Origin: Bacteroides bouchesdurhonensis
GTDB lineage: Bacteria > Bacteroidota > Bacteroidia > Bacteroidales > Bacteroidaceae
NCBI RefSeq assembly: GCF_900155865.1
Contig: NZ_LT707006.1
Coordinates: forward strand, 2,706,577-2,770,576
DNA: 64,000 bases
Direction of reading: 5' to 3'
Shown in pieces: positions 55,845 through 64,000 of the stretch. Under the pieces are notes generated by a model. That model saw only the letters and a program-made list of their open reading frames with translations, was not told where the DNA came from and searched no databases. Within the stretch, counting starts at the first letter, position 1, and each line of letters opens with the position of its first letter. The position numbers and the translations under genes were made by a program.

Positions 55845-56378
55845 CTAGAAAGGAGCATTCCGTCCTTGTTGTACTTCCACCCTAATTCCGAAAGATCCGT
55901 TGGCTGATTTCAGTTCGAAGGCTCCGCGAAAGTTATTCCTTTGCCATGGCATAGCACTTCGGTTTGGAACCTTTCGACCGTCCTTATCATAATCTCCATA
56001 AGTATTGATTCGCATTCCGTTCTTCAATTTAAAAGATCCCATTTGCATATACTGTGGAGAGGATGATAATCCCCAGTCGTATCCATATCCAAATCTAGGA
56101 TAGGAAGAGAAGGCGTTGGTGAATCCCTGAGTATAAATTGCATCCGTATTCATGCGAAAAATCCGGTTGTAGTCTTTAGTTACATTAGGCAATTCCATAT
56201 TCAGTTTAGGCAATTCCGGAGATGATATATTCATCAGGTTCATGTCTAACAAGAAACCACCGAAATCCTTTACATTGGCTGAGGGAACACGTCGAATACT
56301 GTCAGATGGGATTTCCGACTGTGCAGAGGCGAGACCGACTGATAATATCAGTGAAAGAAATAGAATCAGTTTTTTCAT
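55845..56378 (-). CDS. Small secreted protein, function unknown
   Basis: A 177-residue exported protein with a standard signal peptide (MKKLILFLSLILSVGLASAQ). The mature part has several Met/Asn-rich segments (LLDMNLMNISSPELPKLNMEL), aromatic-rich turns and a C-terminal antiparallel-looking end (GAFELKSANGSFGIRVEVQQG). No known domain recognised. The ATG at 56378 was chosen because a -7 box TAAATTTG (complement 56402-56409) overlaps the region of the longer frame's GTG start at 56399. It ends next to the strong bidirectional terminator. Confidence 0.75.
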   Translation of the reverse strand: MKKLILFLSLILSVGLASAQSEIPSDSIRRVPSANVKDFGGFLLDMNLMNISSPELPKLNMELPNVTKDYNRIFRMNTDAIYTQGFTNAFSSYPRFGYGYDWGLSSSPQYMQMGSFKLKNGMRINTYGDYDKDGRKVPNRSAMPWQRNNFRGAFELKSANGSFGIRVEVQQGRNAPF

Positions 56379-56517
56379 TTCCGTAAAAGGTTGATACACG
56401 ACAAATTTACATAAAATCTTCGGATATTCATCTTCGGATGAAAAAAGATCGCTATCTCTTTCACTATCATTTTAATCCATTAACTATATTAGAAACGTTA
56501 GTTTTGCATTATGTCGG

Positions 56518-58158
56518 CTATTTACTCGCTTTCCACGTCTGCGCATATTCGTCCAATACACGTTTAATGCTTTGTCCTATCTTTACATAGTCGGCTTCAT
56601 TCAGGTTAGCAAGAGATACGCGGACACTCCACTTGGGTCCGGCAAAGCCACCACCGTTCAGCAAGACGAGAGATGTTTCATTGGCCAGACGGAAGACGAC
56701 ATCCAGTGGATTATACGTCTTCTGCAAATAAGCGACAAAGTCATCCCCATAGAATTTCTTCCCCCATACCAGCATATCAATCTCCGAATAATATCCGGCA
56801 CGCAATGGATCTTCTATCAAAGAAAATCCGGTATTATCCCATAAGGCTTGCAAACGGCGGTGGATGATCTCTTGCATCTTAATTTTGTAGCGATCTTCTT
56901 TATCCAAAAGAGAGAAAGAAGCAAAAAGACTCATCTGCATTTGTTGCGGCAGAGAGAGTCCTGCTGTGTGATTCAATGCGATTTGTCGGCTGTCGGCAAC
57001 CATACGATCGATAAATTTCATCTTTTCCGGGTGCAAGTCCAGACTAGAATAACGTTTGTTCAGAATCTCTTTCTGTTCTTCCGGCAGTTGGGCAATCATC
57101 TTGTCATAGATATTCTCTTCGTGCAATGCGATGACAGCGACACGCCATCCGGTAGCTCCGAAATATTTGGAGAAGGAATAAACACAAAGAGTATTGTGAG
57201 GCAATTCAGCCATGAGCGAACGGAAGTGAGGAATGAAGGTTCCATACACGTCATCGGTGATAATCATCAGGTTTGGATTATCATTCTTAACGATATTGAC
57301 AATGCGTGCAGCAGTTTCCGGACTCAGCGCATAGCTAGGTGGATTACTTGGATTGGTGATAAAGAGTGCCTTTATTTTAGGATCTTTCAGGCGGTCGATA
57401 TCCTCATCTTTATATTGCCAGGTATGCAGACCATCTGGTGTCATCTGGTCGGCTGCAATTTCAGTAACATCAAATTGGTAACGGCGCAATTCCGGTATCT
57501 CGATGTAAGGAGTGAAGACCGGAATCATTAGTGCAATAGAATCTCCTTGATTTAACAGGAAATTTTCCTGAAGCGAATCAAACAGATAGCACATAGCAGC
57601 AGTTCCTCCTTCGGTTGCAAACAAATCGAAGGTGCCTTTAGGGGGACGTCGGTCACAGAGTTCTTGTGCCAGATAATCTTGTACGATTTGTTCTGTGAAA
57701 TGAAGAATACGGTCGGGGACAGGATATTGGTCACCAATGACAGACTCTGCCCATTCATGAATAAGAGTATCAGGGTCTACCGCATGTTCCATCAACATAT
57801 AGTTGTACGTACCTTTCAATAACTGAGCTCCGGGAACTTTCTCATTATCTTTCAGGAAAGCTTCGAAACGGGCAGCTATTCCTACTTTTTGTGGGATACC
57901 GGCTACTCCTTCTTCCAGAGAAAAGACGCGGCGGCATTCGCAGAGTCCGAATTGTCCTAACAGGAAAAAGGCTTCACGCGGTTCGGTAGCAATCCAGTTA
58001 GGGTTTCCTCGTCCCGCATTAAGCATGGTGTGTGCCATTTTTTTGATACTTTCATCCGCCATATCGATCAGTTTGTTTTTCAGTTCGAAGGGGCTGATTG
58101 TTTCCATTTTCTTGGCAAAGCTTTTGGTTATTGCTGTACCAGTGGTTTTCTTTTCCAT
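56518..58158 (-). CDS. aspD: Bifunctional aspartate transaminase / aspartate 4-decarboxylase
   Basis: A 546-residue PLP-dependent fold I enzyme that converts aspartate to alanine and CO2. PLP Lys331 is in CVYSFSKYFGATGWR; other landmarks are NAGRGNPNW (48-55), FATEGGTAAMCY, FITNPSNPPS, IITDDVYGTF and the C-terminal SWSVRVSLANL-type Arg region. Length matches AspD rather than ordinary aminotransferases (about 400). The antiporter gene aspT lies 204 bases upstream on the same strand. Together they form the aspartate-alanine cycle, in which decarboxylation consumes a proton and exchange is electrogenic. Confidence 0.94.
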   Translation of the reverse strand: MEKKTTGTAITKSFAKKMETISPFELKNKLIDMADESIKKMAHTMLNAGRGNPNWIATEPREAFFLLGQFGLCECRRVFSLEEGVAGIPQKVGIAARFEAFLKDNEKVPGAQLLKGTYNYMLMEHAVDPDTLIHEWAESVIGDQYPVPDRILHFTEQIVQDYLAQELCDRRPPKGTFDLFATEGGTAAMCYLFDSLQENFLLNQGDSIALMIPVFTPYIEIPELRRYQFDVTEIAADQMTPDGLHTWQYKDEDIDRLKDPKIKALFITNPSNPPSYALSPETAARIVNIVKNDNPNLMIITDDVYGTFIPHFRSLMAELPHNTLCVYSFSKYFGATGWRVAVIALHEENIYDKMIAQLPEEQKEILNKRYSSLDLHPEKMKFIDRMVADSRQIALNHTAGLSLPQQMQMSLFASFSLLDKEDRYKIKMQEIIHRRLQALWDNTGFSLIEDPLRAGYYSEIDMLVWGKKFYGDDFVAYLQKTYNPLDVVFRLANETSLVLLNGGGFAGPKWSVRVSLANLNEADYVKIGQSIKRVLDEYAQTWKASK

Positions 58159-58220
58159 AATGTTTCTATTTTTTAGAGATGTTAGTTTGCTGGGATAAAT
58201 TAGCTATGAGGATAATGTAA

Positions 58221-58235
58221 TTAGCTATTAGCATA
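58221..58235. repeat. Second copy of the TTAGCTATTAGCATA element
   Basis: The 15-mer TTAGCTATTAGCATA seen as one arm of the terminator at 15949-15963 recurs exactly here between aspT and aspD, followed by AA in both. Here no complementary arm is adjacent; the surroundings contain looser TAGCT-rich repeats (58200-58275). Confidence 0.6.
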
Positions 58236-58362
58236 AATTATTTAGCTCATAGGATATATTTGCTAGGCTAAGACCTTGTGTTTAAGTAGGTAATGGCAAA
58301 GCAATCATAAATTTAATTTATCATTAAGTTTTTTCGACTCACTGTGAATATTAACGGATATG

Positions 58363-60057
58363 TCACATGAGCAATACGATAACGACTCCCCAGATAATGA
58401 GCAGTGTGTTACCAACGGCATAAGTGACAGTGTAACCCAAAGCTGGAGTATCACTTTCCACAGCGTCCTGAATAGCTCCTAATGCTGCTGTAGTAGTACG
58501 TGCACCGGCAGTACACCCTAGCGCTAAAGCCGGATGGAACTTGAATAAATATTTCGCCATCAGCAATCCGCAGATCAGAGGGATAGCGGTGGCAAGTGCT
58601 CCGACAATAAACAGACTAAAGCCTACTTCTTTGAACCCCGTTACGAAACTGGGCCCCGCAGCAATTCCGACTACAGCAATAAACATATTCAATCCGACAT
58701 TATTCAGTACCCATAAAGAAGGTTCGGGAATTCCACCGAAAGTAGGATGTTTGCTGCGTAGCCAACCGAAAACGAGCCCGGCAATCAGCGCACCTCCACT
58801 AGTAGATAAGCCGATAGGCACTCCACCCAAATGTATGGTAAGCGCACCGATCAGACCACCAATTAAGATACCCAATCCGACGAAGATCATATCTGTCTGA
58901 TTTGTAGGACGATCAACATATCCCATTTGTTTGGCTGCGGTTTCCACTTCATGCGGCAGTCCGGTTAGTTCGAGGATATCGCCAGAATCGACGACTGTTT
59001 TTGATAGTACAGGGACATTGATACCTGCCCGTTTGATACTGCGGATACTTACCCCATGCATAAACTTCTGTGCACGGATAGTGGCAATATTTTCCCCTGC
59101 AAAGGTATGGTGAGTCACCATGACGGGGAGAGTCTCAGCCGGGAAGTCAAGCAGTTGTGCATCAATGACTTCAGGACCTATCCAGTCTTCTTCACCGATC
59201 ACGAACTCGCGTCGTCCGCTCAATACGATTTCGTCATTGGGTTGGAGCAGAAGAGTTGGATTTTCCTCTTTTACAACTCCATTCTGACGGACACGCTCTA
59301 CAAATAAACGTTTATCATTTCGAGAAAAATAGTCTTCAAGTTCCTTAACCGTTTTTCCTTTGCCAAACCATTCATTCGCAATCTTGTAAGCACGAAATAC
59401 AACCGGACGAAGGGCAGGAGAGAAGCCGGGTTCATCTTCTTCGGAGCTTCCCATTTTTGCTTCAAGTTCCCTGCAATCAGCTTTTACTTTCTCCAGTCCT
59501 CCCAACATTTTAGGACCGATGGAAGCAAGAAGCCATGCAGAACCTGCTGTTCCGAAAATATAAGTAACAGCATAAGCTACCGGGATCGCATTGATATAGC
59601 TTGCTTTCTGTGCATCACTGATACCCAACTGGTTAATAGTGTCTTCTGCCACACCGATAACGGCTGAGATTGTCTGCGAACCGGCAAGTAGTCCGGCAGC
59701 TTCACCTACGTTATATCCCATGATTTTTGCAAGTATCCATGGAGCTACAAGGCTGACAATACACATCAGAACGGCGAATCCGACCTGTGGCAAACCGTCC
59801 TTTTTCAATCCCCGAAAGAACTGTGGACCTACCTTATAGCCTACGGCAAATAAAAAGAGTAGAAAGAATACAGCTTTCATCGGACCGTCTACGGTGATAT
59901 TTAGTTGTCCTACCAATACTCCAACCAGCAAGACGCTGGTAACTGTTCCTAATGAAAATTTCCCTATTTTCAGCTTACCAAGCCAGAATCCGGCGAAAAG
60001 AGTGAGAAAGATGGCAAGCTCGGGGTGTACCCTAAGTTGATTAATAATCCATTCCAT
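58363..60057 (-). CDS. aspT: Aspartate:alanine antiporter
   Basis: A 564-residue transporter of the AAE family. Domain order: about 5-6 membrane helices (residues 1-185), a large cytoplasmic region with two TrkA-C/RCK-C-like domains (about 200-370, for example [19 protein letters not shown] and [19 protein letters not shown]), then about 5 helices (385-564). Gly-rich transport motifs [23 protein letters not shown] and [20 protein letters not shown] are the paired Asp-Al_Ex motifs. It swaps external aspartate for internal alanine. Neighbouring aspD supplies the alanine, which strongly supports the name. Confidence 0.93.
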   Translation of the reverse strand: MEWIINQLRVHPELAIFLTLFAGFWLGKLKIGKFSLGTVTSVLLVGVLVGQLNITVDGPMKAVFFLLFLFAVGYKVGPQFFRGLKKDGLPQVGFAVLMCIVSLVAPWILAKIMGYNVGEAAGLLAGSQTISAVIGVAEDTINQLGISDAQKASYINAIPVAYAVTYIFGTAGSAWLLASIGPKMLGGLEKVKADCRELEAKMGSSEEDEPGFSPALRPVVFRAYKIANEWFGKGKTVKELEDYFSRNDKRLFVERVRQNGVVKEENPTLLLQPNDEIVLSGRREFVIGEEDWIGPEVIDAQLLDFPAETLPVMVTHHTFAGENIATIRAQKFMHGVSIRSIKRAGINVPVLSKTVVDSGDILELTGLPHEVETAAKQMGYVDRPTNQTDMIFVGLGILIGGLIGALTIHLGGVPIGLSTSGGALIAGLVFGWLRSKHPTFGGIPEPSLWVLNNVGLNMFIAVVGIAAGPSFVTGFKEVGFSLFIVGALATAIPLICGLLMAKYLFKFHPALALGCTAGARTTTAALGAIQDAVESDTPALGYTVTYAVGNTLLIIWGVVIVLLM

Positions 60058-60290
60058 AATGATGTTCTTGTTTAGGTTATGCTAGTAACAACATTATTTA
60101 ATAAAAAGTGTTTGTAATTTGAAGCGGATTTTTGTGTGAGGATAGTATCTGAATTCTTGTAACTGTTTGATATTCGGTGGCATTGCCGAAGTTGTATAGA
60201 ACATTATTCTTTGGCTTGTAAATCTCGGCATTTGTCTGTTAAGGAAAAATCGTTATCTTTGTGAAACATCATCATTTAAAAGTAGAAGCT

Positions 60291-60824
60291 ATGCAATATA
60301 TTTATAAATATCAATCTCCTATCGGAGGAATAACACTTGCCGGTAACGGTGATTGTCTCACAGGTTTGTGGTTTGACGGGCAGAAATACTTCGCTGCTAC
60401 ATTATCGGAAGAGAATGAAGAGAAGTCATTACCTATATTCGAACAAACTAAGGAGTGGCTAGATTGTTATTTCAGTGGTAGAAATCCTGATTTTACCCCT
60501 TCGCTGCATTTGGAGGGGACGCCTTTTCGCCTTGCGGTATGGGAGATATTGAGGAAGATACCTTATGGAGAAGTGATAACGTACAAAGATATAGCGGATG
60601 AAGTTGCCCGCCAAAAAGGAGTACAAAATATGTCGTCACAAGCTGTTGGTGGTGCAGTGGGACATAATCCTATTAGTATTATTATACCTTGTCACAGAAT
60701 TGTTGGATGTAATGGCAGCTTAACGGGATATGCCGGAGGGATTGCAAAAAAGATAGGTTTGCTTAAATTAGAGCAGGTCAATATGGAGAAATACTTTGTA
60801 CCTTCAACAGGGAGTGCGTTATAA
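60291..60824 (+). CDS. ogt: Methylated-DNA-[protein]-cysteine S-methyltransferase
   Basis: A 177-residue suicide repair protein that removes alkyl groups from O6 of guanine. The active site is IIPCHRIVGCNGSLTGYAGG (Cys134), with the helix-turn-helix FRLAVWEILRKIPYGEVITYKDIA before it. The ATG at 60291 (MQYIYKY) was chosen because the frame's first codon (GTG at 60261) overlaps a -7 box TATCTTTG (60254-60261). Monocistronic. Length is typical of Ogt without an Ada domain. Confidence 0.95.
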   Translation: MQYIYKYQSPIGGITLAGNGDCLTGLWFDGQKYFAATLSEENEEKSLPIFEQTKEWLDCYFSGRNPDFTPSLHLEGTPFRLAVWEILRKIPYGEVITYKDIADEVARQKGVQNMSSQAVGGAVGHNPISIIIPCHRIVGCNGSLTGYAGGIAKKIGLLKLEQVNMEKYFVPSTGSAL

Positions 60825-60889
60825 AGTGCAACTTTTTCATTTCATCTACTCCTGTACGTCAAGATACTCCTGCCTGTCAAAACTTTGAA

Positions 60890-61123
60890 TCAATGACTAC
60901 AAACCTTTGTGATATCCACTGTGAATCCATCATCTGTAGGCATAAACTTACCTTTCTTTTTGAGAAATACTATCAATTCATCAATATCCATATCAGTTGC
61001 CGAACAAGTGTAGAAACGTTGTTCTTCACCAAACTTATGAATGATTGCCTCTTTTAAAGATGATTCTGAATAACTATTTCCTTCCATCATGTGAAGGACT
61101 TCATGTGCATGTAACTGTTCCAT
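60890..61123 (-). CDS. YecH-like small metal-binding protein
   Basis: A 77-residue cytoplasmic protein matching the YecH/DUF2492 pattern: MEQLHAHEVLHMM at the N-terminus, EAIIHKFGEEQRFYTCSATDM in the middle and a C-terminal KVCSH. Conserved His and Cys residues suggest metal binding. A -7 box TATCTTTG lies on the minus strand (complement 61139-61146) 16 bases before the ATG. Role not established. Confidence 0.82.
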   Translation of the reverse strand: MEQLHAHEVLHMMEGNSYSESSLKEAIIHKFGEEQRFYTCSATDMDIDELIVFLKKKGKFMPTDDGFTVDITKVCSH

Positions 61124-61209
61124 AATCTATTTTTTCTGCAAAGATACATCGGAGGTACAGTTTAAAACTGTAACATATGTGACAAAAGCAGAAAATTAGG
61201 ATTTGTTAT

Positions 61210-62382
61210 CTACTTCCTTCCCATCCAAGTCCACTTGTGCCAAATAGACTCCAACGGACCTTGTTTATGCTTCTTCAACCACCATTTGCAGAATTGCACC
61301 TGAAGGATAAATATAAAGAATCCGATAAGTAAACTAATCGTGTATCCGCAATAAGGAGCAAGATATAAGCCGAATGGAAAATAAATAATAGCTCCTATGA
61401 TTGATTGAGAAATATAATTAGTAAGACTCATTTTGCCATAAAAGCGCAATCCGGAAACTTTTTTACTGAAAGCTTCCCTCTGATAGAGAAGAACGAAAGA
61501 AGCAACTAATACGAAAGTAAACGCTAATTTCTGCCACATATCAAATGCAGTACCCACTGTTTGCTTTATGATTTCATCGTTCTGCATAATCACCTCTTTC
61601 AAAGCATATAAAGGAGCAAAGGAAATAGCACCGATTATCAGAGCCTTCGTCCAGAAACGGAGATTCTTTTCTGTGGTGACAAACAATTGTTTCCTTCCGA
61701 TATAGAATCCTAATAAGAATAATCCGGCTGTTTGCATGAAACGACCGGCATTTACTGCCCATAAAAAGCTAGCTTTTTGTCCCAGCGTAACATTACAACA
61801 GATAAAATCCCAGAAATTTCCTGTCTTCGTGACTTCGGCTACCTCACCGTACATAGCACCTACACCCAAATCCGGTAACTGATGTGCCGGGTTAATCAGG
61901 TTGGCAATGTAATGATACCATTCTATCGGCTGAATCAGAAAAAAGATAGCAGCAAAAAGAATCATTTTATCGCTCCAATTACGTGTAAGGAACAAAACAA
62001 TTCCGACTACAACGAACAATAATAGAACGTCTCCTGCCGGAAAGAATGCAGCATTCAGCGTAGCAAATCCTGCCAGCAGAATCAATCTCCATAAGAAACG
62101 GTATCCAAAATCCTTTCCTTGTTTTTTCTGATTATTACTTTGGATATAAAATGTAAAGCCGAATAATAAAGCAAAAATGGCATAAGCTTTCCCCGCGAAC
62201 AAAGCAAAGACTCCATGAAAAATTCCTTGATTCAATATATTGAGCCATTCGGGTGATTGCTCCGGATAGACCGGAAAAATGAAATGCTCCAGATTATGTA
62301 CTAAAATAATTGCCATTACAGCAAATCCGCGTAAAGCATCTACTACTTCAATGCGAGGTGTCTTTGTCAATGGTTGATTCAT
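61210..62382 (-). CDS. DUF418-like multi-pass membrane protein
   Basis: A 390-residue inner-membrane protein with about 9-10 helices. The N-terminal RIEVVDALRGFAVMAIILVH is typical of the DUF418/heparan-acetyltransferase-like families, and the C-terminal third (LRFYGKMSLTNYISQSIIGA, then CKWWLKKHKQGPLESIWHKWTW) is the DUF418 signature with its conserved GPLE. An acyltransferase-type activity is often guessed for these proteins but is not shown. It is divergent from the formate-tetrahydrofolate ligase gene. Confidence 0.88.
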   Translation of the reverse strand: MNQPLTKTPRIEVVDALRGFAVMAIILVHNLEHFIFPVYPEQSPEWLNILNQGIFHGVFALFAGKAYAIFALLFGFTFYIQSNNQKKQGKDFGYRFLWRLILLAGFATLNAAFFPAGDVLLLFVVVGIVLFLTRNWSDKMILFAAIFFLIQPIEWYHYIANLINPAHQLPDLGVGAMYGEVAEVTKTGNFWDFICCNVTLGQKASFLWAVNAGRFMQTAGLFLLGFYIGRKQLFVTTEKNLRFWTKALIIGAISFAPLYALKEVIMQNDEIIKQTVGTAFDMWQKLAFTFVLVASFVLLYQREAFSKKVSGLRFYGKMSLTNYISQSIIGAIIYFPFGLYLAPYCGYTISLLIGFFIFILQVQFCKWWLKKHKQGPLESIWHKWTWMGRK

Positions 62383-62618
62383 GGTTGATCGAAATGATGT
62401 GTTATTGTGTTTTTTTATACGCTGGTAAAAGTACAGATTTTATCTAATAAACGAGGTAATACTTAAATATTTTTTCATAATATTCTTTCGGAAATGTTGT
62501 TTTCGGCTTAACAAGTATCTTATAAAATGAACGCGCAGGAGAATAACTTCTAAATTTCTCAATCTCGCTTTTTTGTTATACTTTTGTCAATTCAAAAATA
62601 AAACTAACCATATTCTAT

Positions 62619-64000
62619 ATGAAATCAGACATAGAAATAGCTCGCAGTATCGAGTTGAAGAAGATAAAGCAGGTTGCCGAGAATATTGGAATTCCTCGTG
62701 ACGAAGTAGAAAACTATGGTCGTTACATTGCGAAGATTCCCGAACAACTGATTGATGAAGAAAAGATAAAGAAAAGCAATCTTATCTTGGTGACTGCTAT
62801 CACCGCAACGAAAGCGGGTATTGGTAAAACGTCAGTCTCTATCGGCCTTGCCTTGGGACTAAACAAGATTGGTAAGAAAGCAATTGTAGCTTTGCGCGAG
62901 CCATCGCTTGGTCCTTGTTTCGGAATGAAAGGAGGAGCTGCCGGAGGCGGATACGCCCAAGTACTTCCGATGGAAAAGATCAATCTACACTTTACGGGAG
63001 ACTTTCATGCAATCACTTCCGCTCATAACATGATCTCCGCCTTATTGGACAATTACCTGTACCAGAATCAGGCGAAGGGTTTCGGACTAAAAGAAATTCT
63101 CTGGCGGCGGGTATTGGATGTGAACGACCGTTCTTTGCGTAGTATTGTAGTCGGTCTGGGACCGAAGTCAAACGGCATTACGCAGGAATCCGGATTCGAT
63201 ATCACTCCGGCTTCGGAGATAATGGCGATACTTTGCCTGTCAAAAGACGAAGAAGATTTGCGCCGCCGTATTGAAAATATCCTGTTGGGATTCACCTATG
63301 ACGACGAACCGTTTACAGTAAAAGATCTGGGAGTGGCAGGAGCTATCACCGTCTTGCTGAAAGACGCTATCCATCCCAATCTGGTACAGACTACCGAAGG
63401 AACTGCTGCTTTCGTACATGGTGGTCCGTTTGCCAATATTGCTCATGGTTGCAACTCTATTCTGGCTACCAAGCTGGCAATGTCATTTGGTGACTATGTG
63501 ATTACAGAAGCCGGATTTGGTGCCGATCTGGGTGCAGAGAAGTTTTATAATATCAAGTGTCGTAAAAGCGGACTCCAACCTAAACTGACAGTGATTGTTG
63601 CTACTGCACAAGGTTTGAAAATGCATGGTGGTGTCAGTCTTGATCGCATCAAAGAACCCAATTTGGAAGGATTGAAAGAAGGATTGCGTAATCTGGATAA
63701 ACATATTCGTAATCTTCGTTCGTTTGGTCAGACCATTATCGTAGCATTCAATAAGTTTGCCAGTGATACGGATGAAGAAATGGAAATGCTACGTGAGCAT
63801 TGCGAACAGTTGGGGGTAGGCTTTGCTATCAACAACGCTTTTACCGAAGGAGGAGAGGGTGCTGTAGATATGGCTCGTCTCGTAGTAGATATGATTGAAA
63901 ATAATCCTTCCGAACCTCTGCGTTTCACCTACAAAGAAGAAGATACTGTCCAGCAAAAGATAGAGAAAGTGGCTACTAATATTTATGGAGCAAGCGTCAT
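62619..64000 (+). CDS. fhs: Formate-tetrahydrofolate ligase, 3' end outside the window
   Basis: The first about 460 of an expected 555 residues. It joins formate and tetrahydrofolate with ATP to give 10-formyl-THF. P-loop [72 protein letters not shown] and [13 protein letters not shown] are highly characteristic. The ATG at 62619 begins [10 protein letters not shown], and a -7 box TACTTTTG lies at 62579-62586. It is divergent from the DUF418-like gene. With purT it forms the formate-using part of purine and one-carbon metabolism here. Confidence 0.96.
   Translation, partial: MKSDIEIARSIELKKIKQVAENIGIPRDEVENYGRYIAKIPEQLIDEEKIKKSNLILVTAITATKAGIGKTSVSIGLALGLNKIGKKAIVALREPSLGPCFGMKGGAAGGGYAQVLPMEKINLHFTGDFHAITSAHNMISALLDNYLYQNQAKGFGLKEILWRRVLDVNDRSLRSIVVGLGPKSNGITQESGFDITPASEIMAILCLSKDEEDLRRRIENILLGFTYDDEPFTVKDLGVAGAITVLLKDAIHPNLVQTTEGTAAFVHGGPFANIAHGCNSILATKLAMSFGDYVITEAGFGADLGAEKFYNIKCRKSGLQPKLTVIVATAQGLKMHGGVSLDRIKEPNLEGLKEGLRNLDKHIRNLRSFGQTIIVAFNKFASDTDEEMEMLREHCEQLGVGFAINNAFTEGGEGAVDMARLVVDMIENNPSEPLRFTYKEEDTVQQKIEKVATNIYGASV

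Overview
The window is a chromosomal segment of a Bacteroides species, most likely from the B. thetaiotaomicron/ovatus-type group. The evidence is the low-to-mid GC content, the recurrent Bacteroides promoter signature (TTTG, about 19-21 bases, then TAnnTTTG, very often TATCTTTG), several lipoprotein and secretion signals, and characteristic families: carboxynorspermidine decarboxylase, DUF4301, a Tsr-type invertase, and an F-type ATPase operon that starts with beta and epsilon. Nothing in the sequence fixes the species. Several gene starts were moved downstream because the first possible start codon lies upstream of, or inside, a promoter -7 box.

Layout. 1-6.8 kb: a secreted YD-repeat-like protein, a PcrA/UvrD helicase, a glycine-zipper lipoprotein, a repeat-rich intergenic region and nspC. 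6.9-7.6 kb: six tRNA genes (Gly-Leu-Leu-Gly-Leu-Gly) with a canonical promoter and a terminator. 7.7-9.15 kb: a complete ISL3-family element with 8-bp target duplications. 9.4-14 kb: a tyrosine invertase, an invertible promoter between 22-bp inverted repeats (the visible promoter points away from the export genes, i.e. OFF), and a Wza/Wzc-type polysaccharide export pair with no glycosyltransferases. 14-36 kb: mostly housekeeping and envelope genes: AMP-forming ligase, K+/H+ antiporter, phosphoesterase, MATE, HAD, thioredoxin-like protein, panB, MFS, RelA/SpoT, DUF4301, CAT-like acetyltransferase, PagL-like lipid A deacylase, purT, a two-DTG aspartic protease and an acyltransferase. 36.8-44.3 kb: the full ATP synthase operon (beta, epsilon, AtpI-like, a, c, b, delta, alpha, gamma). 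44.4-46.2 kb: an IS1182-family element that appears to sit inside the ATPase terminator hairpin. 46.3-48 kb: a frameshifted GH43 gene. 48.5-64 kb: a Pif1-like helicase with HRDC, an RmlD-like reductase whose promoter is split by a second ISL3-family element, a short terminator-ended RNA locus, a decayed cupin gene, an SDR protein, a secreted protein, the aspartate decarboxylase/antiporter pair, ogt, a YecH-like protein, a DUF418-like membrane protein, and formate-tetrahydrofolate ligase running off the right edge.

How parts work together. The invertase, invertible promoter and Wza/Wzc pair form a likely phase-variable surface polysaccharide module; the invertase has Cys where the first catalytic Arg is normally found, so whether it still works is a real question. 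aspD and aspT together convert aspartate to alanine plus CO2 with electrogenic exchange, which can feed proton motive force to the ATP synthase. PurT and Fhs both use formate for purine and one-carbon metabolism. Three IS insertions have shaped local expression signals: downstream of the tRNAs, in the atp terminator, and between the -33 and -7 boxes of the reductase gene.

The best candidates for something undescribed are the phase-variable export pair with the altered invertase, the short RNA locus at about 53.9 kb, and the shared +1 frameshift signal in the two ISL3-family elements. I see no CRISPR array, no rRNA, no prophage and no recognised defence system.
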